Shown one piece after another: positions 43,546 through 61,797 of a DNA stretch of 64,000 bases (positions are counted from its first letter, which is position 1; each line of letters starts with the position of its first letter). Both the position numbers and the translations under genes were made by a program. Source of the DNA: Mycoplasma parvum str. Indiana (GTDB taxonomy: Bacteria > Bacillota_I > Bacilli_A > Mycoplasmatales > Mycoplasmoidaceae). The stretch spans positions 310,001-374,000 of the forward strand of contig NC_022575.1 of assembly GCF_000477415.1 (NCBI RefSeq), read 5' to 3'. The notes under the pieces are model-generated. The model ran no database searches and was not told where the DNA came from. It saw nothing but the letters and a program-made list of their open reading frames with translations.

Positions 43546-45927
43546 TTAAGACAATAACCTTAATTTTTTAGACAAAAAAGCTCCAATCCCAGCTACTAAT
43601 CCACCACCAGAAAGAACTCCTCCAACAACTGCAGGAATAACTATTGAATTATCTAAAAGGGATTTAGATTGATCAATTTCAGATCCAGTCGAAATATAAA
43701 AAGGTAATTCTGAATCATTGGGAAATATCATATATGAATCTCTTTTATTGATTTTAAATTTGGTTTTGCCCAAAAGATTAACTTTTTCTCCATCTTCACT
43801 CATTTGTTCGAAAATATCCTTAGAAGGATTTTTTTGATATTCCACTATAGCTTCTATATAATCATTTTTTTCTCCTATTTTAGTAAATTTAAAGTCTGTT
43901 ATATCTATATCAAACTTTTTATTTTCTGGTTTATGTACATTAAATAATTCTTGAAAATTACCATTTTTAATTATTTCTTGTAAATTAGAAATTTGAGTTT
44001 TAGGAATTAAATATTTATCTAGACTATTTTTAACCTTTATTTGAATATTTTTATAATACTCTTTTCACTCTCGATTAATTTCATTTATATCTTTAGGAAC
44101 TATTACATATTTTTCAGTTCCGTCTAAAATATTTTTTTCAATTAATTTCAAATCCATATTATTTCAGAAAAATTCTCCTATTTTTTGATTTGTTTGGGAA
44201 GAAATAATTTCTTTAACACTAGAAAATTTATCTCTTCTAATATATTCGGATTTCAAAAAACTAGGTAAATATTGTAAATTAGAAAGCTCTAATTTTTTAT
44301 TTTCTTCAACCAAAAAATCATAATATTCTATTGATGCTGCAGGACTCAAATCATTTCCAGTAATTTTTATTTTCAAATAATCTAATCATTCTTTTGACAT
44401 TTTTATAAATTTACTTTTATTTCCCTCTTTATCTGTAGATACTAAATAAAATAACTTTTCTAATTTTTCTTTATTTTTTAATTCCGAATAATAGTAATTT
44501 TTTAATTCATCTTGATCCATTACTATTGAATGAAATAAATTAAATCTTTGTTTAATAATAGAAAGATTTAATTTATACTTAAATGATTTTTCATTTTCAT
44601 TGAAAACTAATTTAATTTTTGAATTATCAGAATTTACTAATAATTCAAAATTAGAAAAAGAATAATCAAGAATTTTATTTTGAGAACTCATTATGTCAAA
44701 AGTCTTTCCTTCCAAAATATCTTTAATATGAAATTTAATTTCTCTATCCTCTCCATTTAACTTAAATTTCATTTTGTAATTTAATTGAGGACTAATCTTT
44801 CAAAAATCGCTTAATGAGCTATTAATTTTGTCATAGTTTAAATAAATTGATAGTTTTAAAGTATGATCTTTCGTTTTGTTAAATATTTCTGGGATTTTTA
44901 TTTCAGGAATAAAAATATCATCAAAATCAACATATCAAATTTTGTTGTCGGATTCTTGAGATTCATTAACTTGATATTGTGCCGGTCTATCTAACATTCA
45001 TTCTCCCAATGAATAGAAAAAATATTGTTTATTTCAACTATTTTCCTTATTTCTATATCCAACATATCCGGAAGAATAAATATTTTTATCTCTATTATTT
45101 CGAAAATAAGACTGAAGATTTGCTAATCCTATTTGATCGCATTTAGAGTCAAATCCTTCAGAAATATAAGATTTTTGTTTTTTTAAATCTTTATCTTGCT
45201 TTGATGACAAACTTTCACAAGTTTGTTTTTCTTCTGGAAAATTATGATAAATGTCATTTCATCTTTTGTGATGTAATTTCAAATTTCCATACTCAACGTT
45301 TGAGATTACATTATTTTTTTGATTTAATTCGCCATTCTTTCAATATCCTGAATAAAGATGTATTTTTGAATCCATAGGAAAGGCATGATTTAATTGAACT
45401 ATCTTATTATGAGTCTCAAAAGACTTTTCAATTTTTTGAGGAAGACTCAAAGAAAGAATATTTCTTAAATGATGGCCAGAACCCTTTCCATCAATTCAAT
45501 TAATATTAAAGGAATCATTTCTATAAGGATATTGTTTCATATTGGTTTTGTAATATTTAAAGTCCCTTAAATGCTTCAGATCATTTAATCAAACTTTTTT
45601 ATAAGAGCCTTTATATTCTTCGGAATGAATTAGTTTTTTGTCAAAAACTAATATATTATTTTCAAAAGTATATTTATCCAAATATTTTCACTCAGATAAT
45701 CTTCTATAGTACTTATCAAAAATTATTACATTAACTGGTAGAAGTAAATTTGAGTCTGGAAAATTTAAAGGTTCTAAATTTTTTTTAAAATCTTCTTTTG
45801 ATAAAATCTTTTTATTTTCTTGGGCATTTTTATGAGTTATTCTATTTAAATCAATTTGACTAGTGTCAATAATTAAATTATTAGCCAACAAGGTTGTTGG
45901 CAATCCATATAGTAATTTAGAACTCAT
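43546..45927 (-). CDS. Large hypothetical protein with C-terminal glycine-rich membrane anchor
   Basis: 793 residues, ATG start. No clear catalytic motif. The protein is rich in Lys, Asn and Tyr, has many predicted beta and helical stretches, and ends with one hydrophobic segment (SIVIPAVVGGVLSGGGLVAGIGAFL) followed by KKLRLLS, which would leave the body outside and a short basic tail inside. The N-terminus has only a weak hydrophobic stretch (LLYGLPTTLLANNLI), so export is uncertain. Divergent from the 46073 gene. I do not recognise a family. Confidence 0.7.
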
Positions 45928-46072
45928 ATTCTATTAAGTTTTTTCATTAAGCTAATATCTGAAAAAATAAAAAAGGAATAAATTTTTAATTTTTAGATAA
46001 TAAAGACTTATAGCAATATATAGCTATAAAGTATGCTTTAATATTTAAATTGGTCTAGTTTTTTATTTGAAA

Positions 46073-46363
46073 ATGTCACAAATTCCATGAAGTTCTTTAC
46101 AAAATACAGAAACATTAGTTCCTTTCACTTTATCTTCTATTGTTATTATCATTTTCTTTTTTTGAGTTCTGTTTTGATTATTCTATCAAGCTAAAAATAA
46201 CATAGACAGTTTATATGAAATTGTTACAGAACAAATAACTGTTCCCTCTTCTGCGGGTGAAGGCACAAAACGCATTACTGTAACTTATAAAAGAATTAGA
46301 AAAAAAGAGGAAGTTTTAAAAGATAAAAAATGAAATTGAAAGGAGAAAAAATTATTTAAATAG
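46073..46363 (+). CDS. Small single-span membrane protein
   Basis: 96 residues, ATG start. One strong hydrophobic helix (about 22-42), then a charged domain (TEQITVPSSAGEGTKRITVT) and a lysine-rich end. Divergent from the 793-residue protein with 145 nt between. Followed by a strong terminator. No family recognised. Confidence 0.65.
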
Positions 46364-46369
46364 AAATTT

Positions 46370-46405
46370 TATTTTCCCCCCCCTTTCAAAAGGGGGGAAA
46401 ATTTT
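46370..46405. terminator. Strong G/C hairpin terminator between convergent genes
   Basis: C8 and G6 arms with A/T extension (AAATTTTATTTTCC ... GGAAAATTTTAG) and a TTTCAAAA loop, between the gene ending at 46363 (+) and pth (-). Confidence 0.8.
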
Positions 46406-46411
46406 AGTCTA

Positions 46412-46996
46412 TTATCTTTTCAAGTAGTTTATGGGGTTTAAAATTTCTTTTTCATCTAAAAAGAGAAATTTTTTAATAATTTCAAATATTTCTTTTTCTA
46501 AAAGATTTATTTGATTTTTTTCTTCAATATAAAAATTTTCCATTACAAAATGTTTGATAATTAAATTCTTTGAATTATTCGGTCTTATCCCTATTTTTAA
46601 TTTCAAAATACTATCCAAAGGAAAAAAACTTTCTAAATTTTTAACTCCCAAGTGGGATATTTTCTTTTCTTTTCTTTTTGTTAAAGAATATTTTCCTAAG
46701 GGAATATCTAATTCATCATAAATTAATAAAACATTTTGAATATTTAATTTAAGAAAATGAAATAATTTTATAAATGATTTTCCCGAATTATTCATAAATT
46801 CATAAGGCTTGCAAAGAATATAACTTATCTCTTTATCTTTAAATGTTCTATTTTTTGAAATTTGAGAACCTAAAAAGCTTTCATAATTAGAACAATTATT
46901 TAGAAAGTGGAATTTATCTAAAAGATAAAAACCAACATTGTGCCTTGTATTTTCATATTCTTTGCCTGGATTTCCTAAAGCTACTATTACTTTCAT
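46412..46996 (-). CDS. pth: Peptidyl-tRNA hydrolase
   Basis: 194 residues, ATG start. Recycles peptidyl-tRNA released by stalled ribosomes. ALGNPGKEYENTRHNVGF has the catalytic His; KPYEFMNNSGKS and LIYDELDIPLGKYSL with the catalytic Asp follow. The usual GGHNGL loop is replaced by ISHLGVKNLESF, so the Gly-Gly and the second conserved Asn are missing while His stays. Function should be kept. Confidence 0.95.
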   Translation of the reverse strand: MKVIVALGNPGKEYENTRHNVGFYLLDKFHFLNNCSNYESFLGSQISKNRTFKDKEISYILCKPYEFMNNSGKSFIKLFHFLKLNIQNVLLIYDELDIPLGKYSLTKRKEKKISHLGVKNLESFFPLDSILKLKIGIRPNNSKNLIIKHFVMENFYIEEKNQINLLEKEIFEIIKKFLFLDEKEILNPINYLKR

Positions 46997-47066
46997 AAAT
47001 AAATATTTTTAAATTAAATTTTTTGAAATTATTTTCTGAAAAATAAATTAACTTAAATAATTTTTC

Positions 47067-47092
47067 TAAAGAGGCCTTTCACGGCCTCTTTT
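47067..47092 (-). terminator. Terminator downstream of hsdS copy 2
   Basis: Stem AAAGAGGCC / GGCCTCTTT with a 6-nt loop, followed on the minus strand by A/T-rich sequence. It separates hsdS from pth. The 274-nt gap 46997-47270 holds nothing else I can support. Confidence 0.7.
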
Positions 47093-47270
47093 ACTTTTTT
47101 ACTTGGAAAAACTTTTAAAAATGTTTCCTTTTAAGCTAGACAAGTCCTTACACATGAATTAAATTTTCTTTCATAATACCCTTAATTCTCCTAAAAATTT
47201 TAACTAAAAAGAAAAATATTCTTTTGTAAGCTCTAACACAACTTCTTTTAAAAACAAATATCCTAATTTA

Positions 47271-48418
47271 TTAAAGAATTTCTAATTTTTCACTAAAAAT
47301 TCTATTTAACAAATACTTTTTAGTTCTATCTAATATTTCTATTTTTGAATGTAAATTTTCAATTTTTAGTTGAATATTTTCACAAAAATCATTAAATTTT
47401 TCTAAAGTTTTGTCATCTGGTATTAGTATTTCAAGTTTTTTTAAAACTTCTCTACTTAAATGCTTTATAGTTGTTCCTTGGACCACTTTATTTAATTGAA
47501 TTAATTCTTTTTTAATTTTCAAAAAAATTAAATAATCGAAATTTTTACTATTTGACGAAATAATAAACACATCCGTTGAAGCTTCAAATTTTCCTCTACA
47601 AATTTTTGCAGAAAAATTTCCTCCTCCGGCAACTAATATTGCTGACATGTCATAAGAAAAAGTTGAAGATTTTTGAGTTTCAATAGAACAAGTAAAAAAA
47701 GGATATACATTTTCACCATATATATATATATATATTGATTTTGTAGCGCGTGACTTGCCGGTTTTGTTCCTTTTATAATTGTGGCCATTTCTTCCAGTTT
47801 TAATCTTTTTCAATTATTTTGGAAATTATTTAGCAATAATTTTTTATAAAAATAAGTTCTTAAAGCTTCTAATAACTCAATTTGTCGTTCATTATTTTCA
47901 GTTAATTCATCATAAGCGGAAAGGATATTTCCAATTTTTTGTTGAATGACAAAGGGAGGTAAAGGAAATTTAACGATTCGTAATTTTTGAAAAGATAAAA
48001 CTGGCTGAGCGGTAGATGATTTAGAAAGTGACACTATTTTTTCTTTTATTATTGGAAAGTCAAAACAATATTTAATGAATTTAGGATTTGAAATCTCTTT
48101 AAATGAATTAAATCCGTAAACCTTATCTGAAAGACAAGAGCTGGCTTTTAATAAAGCTGAATCTCCTGATGTGCCACATCTAACTATGCAAACGGTATTC
48201 TTAGGGAATAATTTCGCTTTATTACTAAATCTTTTAAAATTGCAATATCTTCCATTTTTTAAAAGCCATAATTTACTTCTAGAAATATCGGATCCATCAA
48301 TAAAAGGGATATTTTTCCCCTTAAACAAAGCTTCAAAATTTATCATTTTTACAGAAAGTGACATTCCATTTTCTAATAGGCCTAATTTATCTAAAGTCAC
48401 TCATTTTCATTTATTCAT
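47271..48418 (-). CDS. hsdS: Type I restriction specificity subunit HsdS, copy 2, frameshifted at a (TA)n tract
   Basis: ATG at 48418 gives an intact first target-recognition domain and central coiled coil (NILSAYDELTENNERQ), continuing through a TGA Trp to GTKPASHALQNQ. The (TA)n tract at 47718-47734 then moves the frame, and translation stops at 47633. The remainder in the other frame (GENVYPFFTCS to NRIFSEKLEIL, ending 47271) is the second recognition domain and C-terminal coil. One TA unit fewer would restore the protein. First recognition domain differs from copy 1, whereas the C-terminal coils are nearly identical, so the copies could also recombine. Confidence 0.8.
47718..47734. repeat. 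(TA)n dinucleotide tract inside hsdS copy 2
   Basis: 17 nt of alternating A/T at the same codon position as the 19-nt tract in copy 1. In frame would need 15 or 21. Confidence 0.85.
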
Positions 48419-48484
48419 TTAGACTAATTTATAAACAATTCACAACTAAAATAATTATTTCAAGAACTTATTAATTTTTCTTAA

Positions 48485-48507
48485 AAGCTCCCTAAAAGGA
48501 GCCTTTA
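48485..48507 (-). terminator. Terminator at the end of the family E run
   Basis: AAAGGCTCC TTTTAG GGAGCTTTT hairpin, 15 nt after the stop at 48523 on the minus strand. Confidence 0.65.
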
Positions 48508-48522
48508 TTAAATTATTAAAAA

Positions 48523-48675
48523 TTAATTTTCGTTATTTATTTCTTCTTCATTTGAATCATTTTCATTATTAAGTTTTCTGTTTAACCTCTTTTCTTCTTC
48601 TACTTCTCTAAGAATATCTCTTCAATCTCTATTTCTCTTAAACAACTTTTTACTTAAATTTAAAGTGTTCCTAAT
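48523..48675 (-). CDS. Small charged protein after family E gene E1
   Basis: 50 residues from ATT at 48675, 24 nt after the E1 stop; no canonical start is in frame before TTG at codon 10. Very basic first half (SKKLFKRNRDWRDILREVEEE) and acidic, Asn/Glu-rich tail. A terminator follows after 15 nt, which supports a real gene. Family unknown. Confidence 0.4.
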
Positions 48676-48699
48676 AAAATACGAGGAAAACTAAGCTAT

Positions 48700-49701
48700 T
48701 TAAATTATTTTCCTTTCAGAATTAATTTTATCGCACTTTTCTTTTTCTTTGTATTGTGTATTAATGCAAATACTATTCTTCACTATTCCCTCATAATTTT
48801 TAAATTCAAATAATTTAGACTTAAAAACTTCTCACTCCTCATGAAATTTTTGAAGATCTCTTCTACTTTCATTTAATTTTTTTATAAATTCATTAATTTC
48901 AAAATTCAAAAACTTTAAGTTAATGTTATGAAAATTAGAAAGCAAATTCAGAAATACAATACTTTTTTCTAAATCTAAAATAATTTGTTCAATTTTTATC
49001 TCCGTTAAATAAAGATTCATAAGTGATTTATTGACTTTATATAAAGACTTATCCAATTGTTGATCTTTATCAGAAAGTGTTGTTTCAATTTCTTTTAACT
49101 TTTCTTTAGCTTCATCTCCTGCACTTTTTGCCCCCCCCGAAATATCAGTTGATTGATTATTTTTGAGATTTTTTTGAGTAGCATCACTAATAATCTTTTT
49201 AAATTCTTTAATTGTTTTTTGCATATTACTCATATAATCTTTCAAACTAGATGACAATTGATTTATCTGTTTTAATTCATGTAATTTAGTTTGATTTTCT
49301 AGTTTATCTTTTTCTTGTTTAGATAATATTTCCATTAAATTATTCAAAATTTCTACAACTTTCACGCTTTCTTTATATAGACGATCTATTTCTCCTTCTA
49401 TTTTGAAAATTAAATCTAAAGTATTTTTGATTTCAATTGATTTTTGCTCTTTTAATGTATTAGCTGCATTAATTCCATTAGATAAATTATGAAATAAAGA
49501 TTCCAATTTCTCTAATATTTCTTTTTGTTTGTTTATAAATTCTTTTATATTTTGTTGTTCATAAAATGACTTATTTTTGGAAAAGATTTTTTGTAAATTT
49601 GGAAATAAATTGCTTAATTCATAGGGAATTAAATAAGACGACAGTCCAAGAGCTCCTAAAGATGTAGTAGTTAAAGATATTAACTTAGAGGGGAAAAACA
49701 A
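48700..49701 (-). CDS. Family E coiled-coil-like surface protein, copy E1 (ON)
   Basis: 333 residues, TTG start. N-terminus FFPSKLISLTTTSLGALGLS is a hydrophobic anchor or signal. The body is two long heptad-like helical stretches rich in Lys, Glu and Leu, separated by a Gly/Ser loop. The end LFEFKNYEGIV with two Cys (ICIN, EKCD) is conserved in E1-E4. C8 on the plus strand (49131-49138) reads TCG GGG GGG GCA (DISGGAKSAG) in frame. Function unknown; the layout suggests a surface fibre or adhesin-like protein. Confidence 0.75.
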
Positions 49702-49801
49702 TTTAACTAAAAATTTTTACTTTAAATTTTCTGCTTTATTTAGTTAAATTCCGCTTTTAATTAAACATTTTTATAAAAAAATTTAATTATTTTATTTGCA
49801 A

Positions 49802-50787
49802 CTATACAACAGTTTTTTCACATTTATCTTTTTCGAAATATTTTATATTGTCATTACAAAAACTATTTTGAACTATACCTCAATAATTTTGAAAAATAAA
49901 TAATTTATTCTTAAGTTCTTCTCATTCTTTATGTAATTTTTGAAGTGTTTCTCTTGATTCATTTAATTTTTTTATTAAATTATTAATTTCTAAATTTAAT
50001 GGCTTAAGGTACATATTTAAAACATTAGAAGATAAATTAATAGAAAAAATACTTTTTTCTAAGTTAGCTATATTTTTTTCTAGTTTCAATTCTTTAGAAT
50101 AAAAATTCATCTCCAAAAGAACTAATTTCCCAGAAATCTTTTCTAAACGCTCACTAACTGAATTCAAATTATTTTTAACTTCTTCTAATTTTGCTTTCGC
50201 TTTCTTTCCTGCTTCTCCCCCCCCGCAGCAGAATCAGATTTAGCATTCTTATTATTACTACTTTTTGTAGCTTCTTCTATAATTTTTGCAAATTTATCAA
50301 AATTATTCTTTCCATTTTCAATAGATTGATTTAATTTTTTTAATAATTCTTTATAATACTTAATTTCTTCTAAATTAGATTGTTTATTTAATTTTGAAAT
50401 TTGTTGTTCAGATAAATTTTTTGATAAATCAAAAATTAATTGCACCACTTTTGAGCTTTTTTCATATAAAGAATTTATGTCTTCTTCCGTTTTCAAAATC
50501 AACTCTAAAATTTTTTTCATATTTTCTAATTTTTCTTCTTTTCGATTATTTGTTGCACTAATTCCTAAAGCTAAATTATTTAGTAAAGGTTCTATCTTTT
50601 CCTCTTTTTCTTTTTGCTCATCTACAAATACTGCCGTATTCTGACTATAATAAGGTGATTTAGAGTCTTTAAAAAATTTTTCTAAATTTAAATTATTTTT
50701 TAAATTATTAGGAATTAAATAAGAAGATATACCTAAAGTTCCTAGCGAAGCAGTAGATAAAGCTATTGCTTTAGCAGGAAAAAACAA
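49802..50787 (-). CDS. Family E protein, copy E2, frameshifted at G8 (OFF)
   Basis: TTG start at 50787 and N-terminal half homologous to E1 and E3 up to SDSAAGG. At the G8 tract (50217-50224) the frame leaves the conserved one and stops at 50185 after 200 residues. With nine G the protein would continue as GEAGKKAKAKLEEV and run to the stop at 49802, ending like E1 (LFIFQNYWGIVQNSFC). The rest of the downstream half is undamaged, so this looks like an OFF phase variant. Confidence 0.75.
50217..50224. repeat. C8/G8 tract that switches E2 off
   Basis: Eight G on the coding strand; nine (or six) would restore the frame of E2. Confidence 0.8.
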
Positions 50788-50868
50788 TTTATTTAATTAA
50801 AGGCTATTTTAAATTTTTTATTTTATTCAATTTAATCTAACCTAATTTAAAAAAATCTTTTCAATATT

Positions 50869-50896
50869 AAGAAAGGTTTTTAAAAACCTTTCTTTG
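50869..50896 (-). terminator. Terminator downstream of E3
   Basis: Perfect palindromic hairpin AAGAAAGGTTTT/TAAAAACCTTTCTT, just after the E3 stop at 50909 on the minus strand. Confidence 0.65.
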
Positions 50897-50908
50897 TTTT
50901 AAAAAAAT

Positions 50909-51889
50909 TTAACTATTTTTAATTTGTTCACATTTTCCTTGATCATTTTGATATTGCGCATTTACACAAAGATTATTTTGAACTATTCCAAAATAATTCC
51001 TAAAAATAAATAATTTATCCTTAAATTCCTCTCATTCCTTTTGCAAATCCCTCAGTCTTTGATTAAATTCATTTAAACGTTTTATAAAAGTATTGATTTC
51101 TTTTCTCAATGCTTCAAGTCGTGAACTAAAAACACTAGATGAAACCTTAATGAAAGAAACATTTGTTTCTAAATGTTTTATATATTCCTGTAATTTAGAT
51201 TTTTGATAACTTAATTCTTTTTTTAGAAGAGATAATTGAAAAATTTCTATTTCTAATTCTTGTATAAAAGAGGAAAAGTTGTTTTGTACATTTTTTAATG
51301 TTTCTTGAGCTTTAACTCTTTGCCCCCCCCCATCAACATTTTGTTTTGTTAATTTTTCTTTTTCTGTTCCCTTTTTAATGATTTCAAGAAATTGATTAAA
51401 GTTATTCTTCCCTTCTTCAGCAAATTTTTTCAAACTTTCTGATAATTCTTCAAAATATTTAATTTGCGCTAAATCTGATTGATTTTTAAATTTAATTGCT
51501 TCCTGTTCTGATAATTGATTTGATAATTGAGATAAAAGATCTACAATTTTTTGGCTTTCTTCATATAATTTGAGATTCTTACTTTCTATTTCTGAAACTA
51601 AATATAAAGTTTCTTGAATTTTTTTTAATTTTTCTTCTCTTCTCTCTTCGGAAGCATTAATTCCATTAGATAAATCTTTAAACAAATTAGTTAAACTTTC
51701 TAAAATTTCTTTCTGTTCATTTGTAAATTTATCTACATTTTGCTTTTCATAAGATGATTTAGAAGTTAAAAATATATTTCCCAAATCGGGAACTAAATCC
51801 TTTAAAGTATAAGGAATTAGATAAGAAGATAAACCAATAGTTCCCAAGGAAGTAGTGAATAAAGCTATTGCTTTGGAAGGTAAAAACAA
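50909..51889 (-). CDS. Family E coiled-coil-like surface protein, copy E3 (ON, G9)
   Basis: 326 residues, TTG start. FLPSKAIALFTTSLGTIGLS at the N-terminus, long helical stretches, the end LFIFRNYFGIVQNNLC with a second Cys near the terminus. The tract at 51323-51331 has nine G read GAT GGG GGG GGG CAA, in frame; it is the only nine-base run in the window. ON. Confidence 0.75.
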
Positions 51890-51984
51890 TTTAATTGAAA
51901 ATTATTTTTAAATTTCCGTTATATTCAGTTAAATTCAACCTAATTTAAAAAATTCCTTTAACTTATTTAATAAAAAAATCTTTA

Positions 51985-52979
51985 CTATGATTTCACTTGT
52001 TTTTGAGAACATTTGCCCCGATCATCTTTATATTGTGTATTTATGCAAAGACTATTTTGAACTATACCTTCATAATTTCTAAATTCAAATAATTTGGTTT
52101 TAAACTCTTCTCATTCTTTATGTAGTTTTATTAATTTATCTTTTGTGCTATTTAATTCTTTTATTAATTCATTAATTTTTAGATTTAAAGCTTTTAGATT
52201 GATGTTATGAAGATTAGATGACCAATTTATAAATGAAATATTATTATCCAATTGCAAAATAACTTTTTCTATTTCTGATTCTTTTAAATAAAGCTTTTCT
52301 AGTATTTTAAAACCTTGAGATAAAGCTTTAATTAATGCTTTATTTCTATTCAAAAAATTTTCTTTAACTTTTTTTAACTCTTCTTGAGCCTTTTCACCAG
52401 CTTTGCCCCCCCCGATGAATTTTTTTGACTACTACTACTACTACTACTATTTTTAGGTACTATTGTTAAAACTTCAATAAAGTTATTAAGAGATTCTTTA
52501 ATACTAAGCAAACCATCACTAAAGTTAGAAAATAATTTTCGTCAATACTCTATTGTTTTTAAATTTGATTCTTTTTCCAATCTTTCTTTTTGTTACGAAG
52601 TTAATTGTTCTCTCAATTTGTCTAAAGATTCCACAATTTTTAGACTTTCTTCATAAAAAGAATTAATTTTGCCTTCTAATTTCAAAATTAAATCTAAAGC
52701 TTCTTTAATATTTTTAGCTCTTTCTTCTTTTCTTTCTTTCGTAGCTATCACTCCTTCAGATAAATCTTTAAATAAAGTATTTAAAACTTTTAAAATTGCT
52801 TGTTGTTCTATCGCAAATTCATTTATATTTTGCTTATCATAAGATGATTTAGAAATGGAAAAAATATTTCTTAAGCTTGGAATTCAATTTTTTAAGCTAT
52901 AAGGAATTAAATAAGAAGATAAACCAATAGTTCCTAATGAAGCAGTAGTAAAAGCTACTAGCTTAGAGGGGAGAAACAA
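51985..52979 (-). pseudogene. Family E protein, copy E4, disrupted by a nonsense codon and an out-of-frame G8
   Basis: TTG start at 52979 and N-terminus FLPSKLVAFTTASLGTIGLS like E3. An in-frame TAA (Leu-Thr-Ser-stop, near 52596) interrupts the first helical half. Further on, an (AGT)7 run encodes seven Ser and is followed by G8 (52406-52413), which needs nine G to enter the conserved downstream frame (AGEKAQEEL). The C-terminal part to 51985 (LFEFRNYEGIVQNSLC) is intact. Likely a silent donor copy or decaying gene. Confidence 0.7.
52428..52448. repeat. (ACT)7 triplet repeat in E4
   Basis: Seven ACT on the plus strand = seven AGT (Ser) on the coding strand, directly beside the G8 tract. Triplet changes alter length without changing frame. 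Confidence 0.75.
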
Positions 52980-53069
52980 CTTTTAGTTAAAAGTTGTCTT
53001 TAAATTACTCTTTTTTAGCTGTTTAAACTCTAAAAAAGCTTTAAAAAAATAGAGATATAAATAAAATTT

Positions 53070-53354
53070 TTATGCTCCAGTTACTGCTATGATAATCGCT
53101 ATAATAAGCGCATATATTGCTACAGACTCGCAGATAGCAGCACCAATTATAAATTGTTTAAAAATAAGAGCTTCAACTTCAGGATTTCTAGCTAAAGCTT
53201 CTACAGCCTTCCCTCCCATATAACCTTGAGCAATAGCCGCTCCCATACCAGCAATCATTGCAATCCCAGCTCCAATTAAACCTCATTTATTATTGTCTTG
53301 AAAAAACAAAGATTTTAAAAAGGATTCTAAAAATCCATCCCAAAAAGAAGACAT
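53070..53354 (-). CDS. atpE: ATP synthase subunit c
   Basis: 94 residues, ATG start. Forms the proton-translocating c-ring. Two helices: GAGIAMIAGMGAAIAQG ... and FIIGAAICESVAIYAL with the proton-carrying Glu, joined by the polar loop GGKAVEALARNPEVEAL. The N-terminus is extended by about 25 residues. No other atp genes are adjacent, although they are usually in one operon. Neighbours are E4 and a hypothetical gene. Confidence 0.93.
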
Positions 53355-53413
53355 TAAATACTAATCTCTTTTAATAAATGATTAAAAAAATAAACTCCTA
53401 TTATTCTACCGAA

Positions 53414-53432
53414 AAGCTTTTTAAAAAAGCTT
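53414..53432 (-). terminator. Hairpin between the 53451 gene and atpE
   Basis: AAGCTTTTT/AAAAAAGCTT palindrome about 20 nt after the stop at 53451 on the minus strand. Confidence 0.45.
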
Positions 53433-53450
53433 AAAAATTTATCTTATTTA

Positions 53451-53786
53451 TTAAACCGCTACCATTAAAGAAGTAGAAAAAAACTTATTTAAGCTAAAAA
53501 ATCTATTAACTTTTCTCAAAAGAGAAAAAAATATTGGTCTTACATAAATATAGAATGTTCTTTTAATAAATAAAGAAAGAGAATCTCCCTTTCTGAAATT
53601 ATTTTCTAAAGAATTGTAATTACAACACTTATCAGATAAATCAAATTTTTCAAACAAATCTTCTCCCTTCAACAAACAAACAAGATAGATAATAAAAAAT
53701 ACTCCAGCAATAGAAGAAAACAAAACTGTTCTTAAACTCAATGAACAAGCTCTATTCAAATTACTAAACAAAAAGTAATTTTTCAA
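53451..53786 (-). CDS. Hypothetical membrane protein
   Basis: 111 residues, TTG start, between rpoBC and atpE. One clear hydrophobic span (about 18-40, TVLFSSIAGVFFIIYLVCLL), then a short loop with CC and a basic, Phe-rich C-terminus that may form a second, weaker membrane helix. No family recognised. Confidence 0.5.
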   Translation of the reverse strand: MKNYFLFSNLNRACSLSLRTVLFSSIAGVFFIIYLVCLLKGEDLFEKFDLSDKCCNYNSLENNFRKGDSLSLFIKRTFYIYVRPIFFSLLRKVNRFFSLNKFFSTSLMVAV

Positions 53787-53854
53787 GAGAAATTTAATTA
53801 CTTAGTTAAAGACAAACAATTTTTATTAATTTTACTAATCAAAAATAAATATCT

Positions 53855-61792
<7,938 letters not shown>

Positions 61793-61797
61793 GTTAA

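Noticed and set aside
46997-47270. tRNA or small RNA gene in the 274-nt gap
   Set aside because: No T-loop-like GGTTCRA or cloverleaf seen; only the terminator at 47067. No tRNA or rRNA gene was recognised anywhere in the window.
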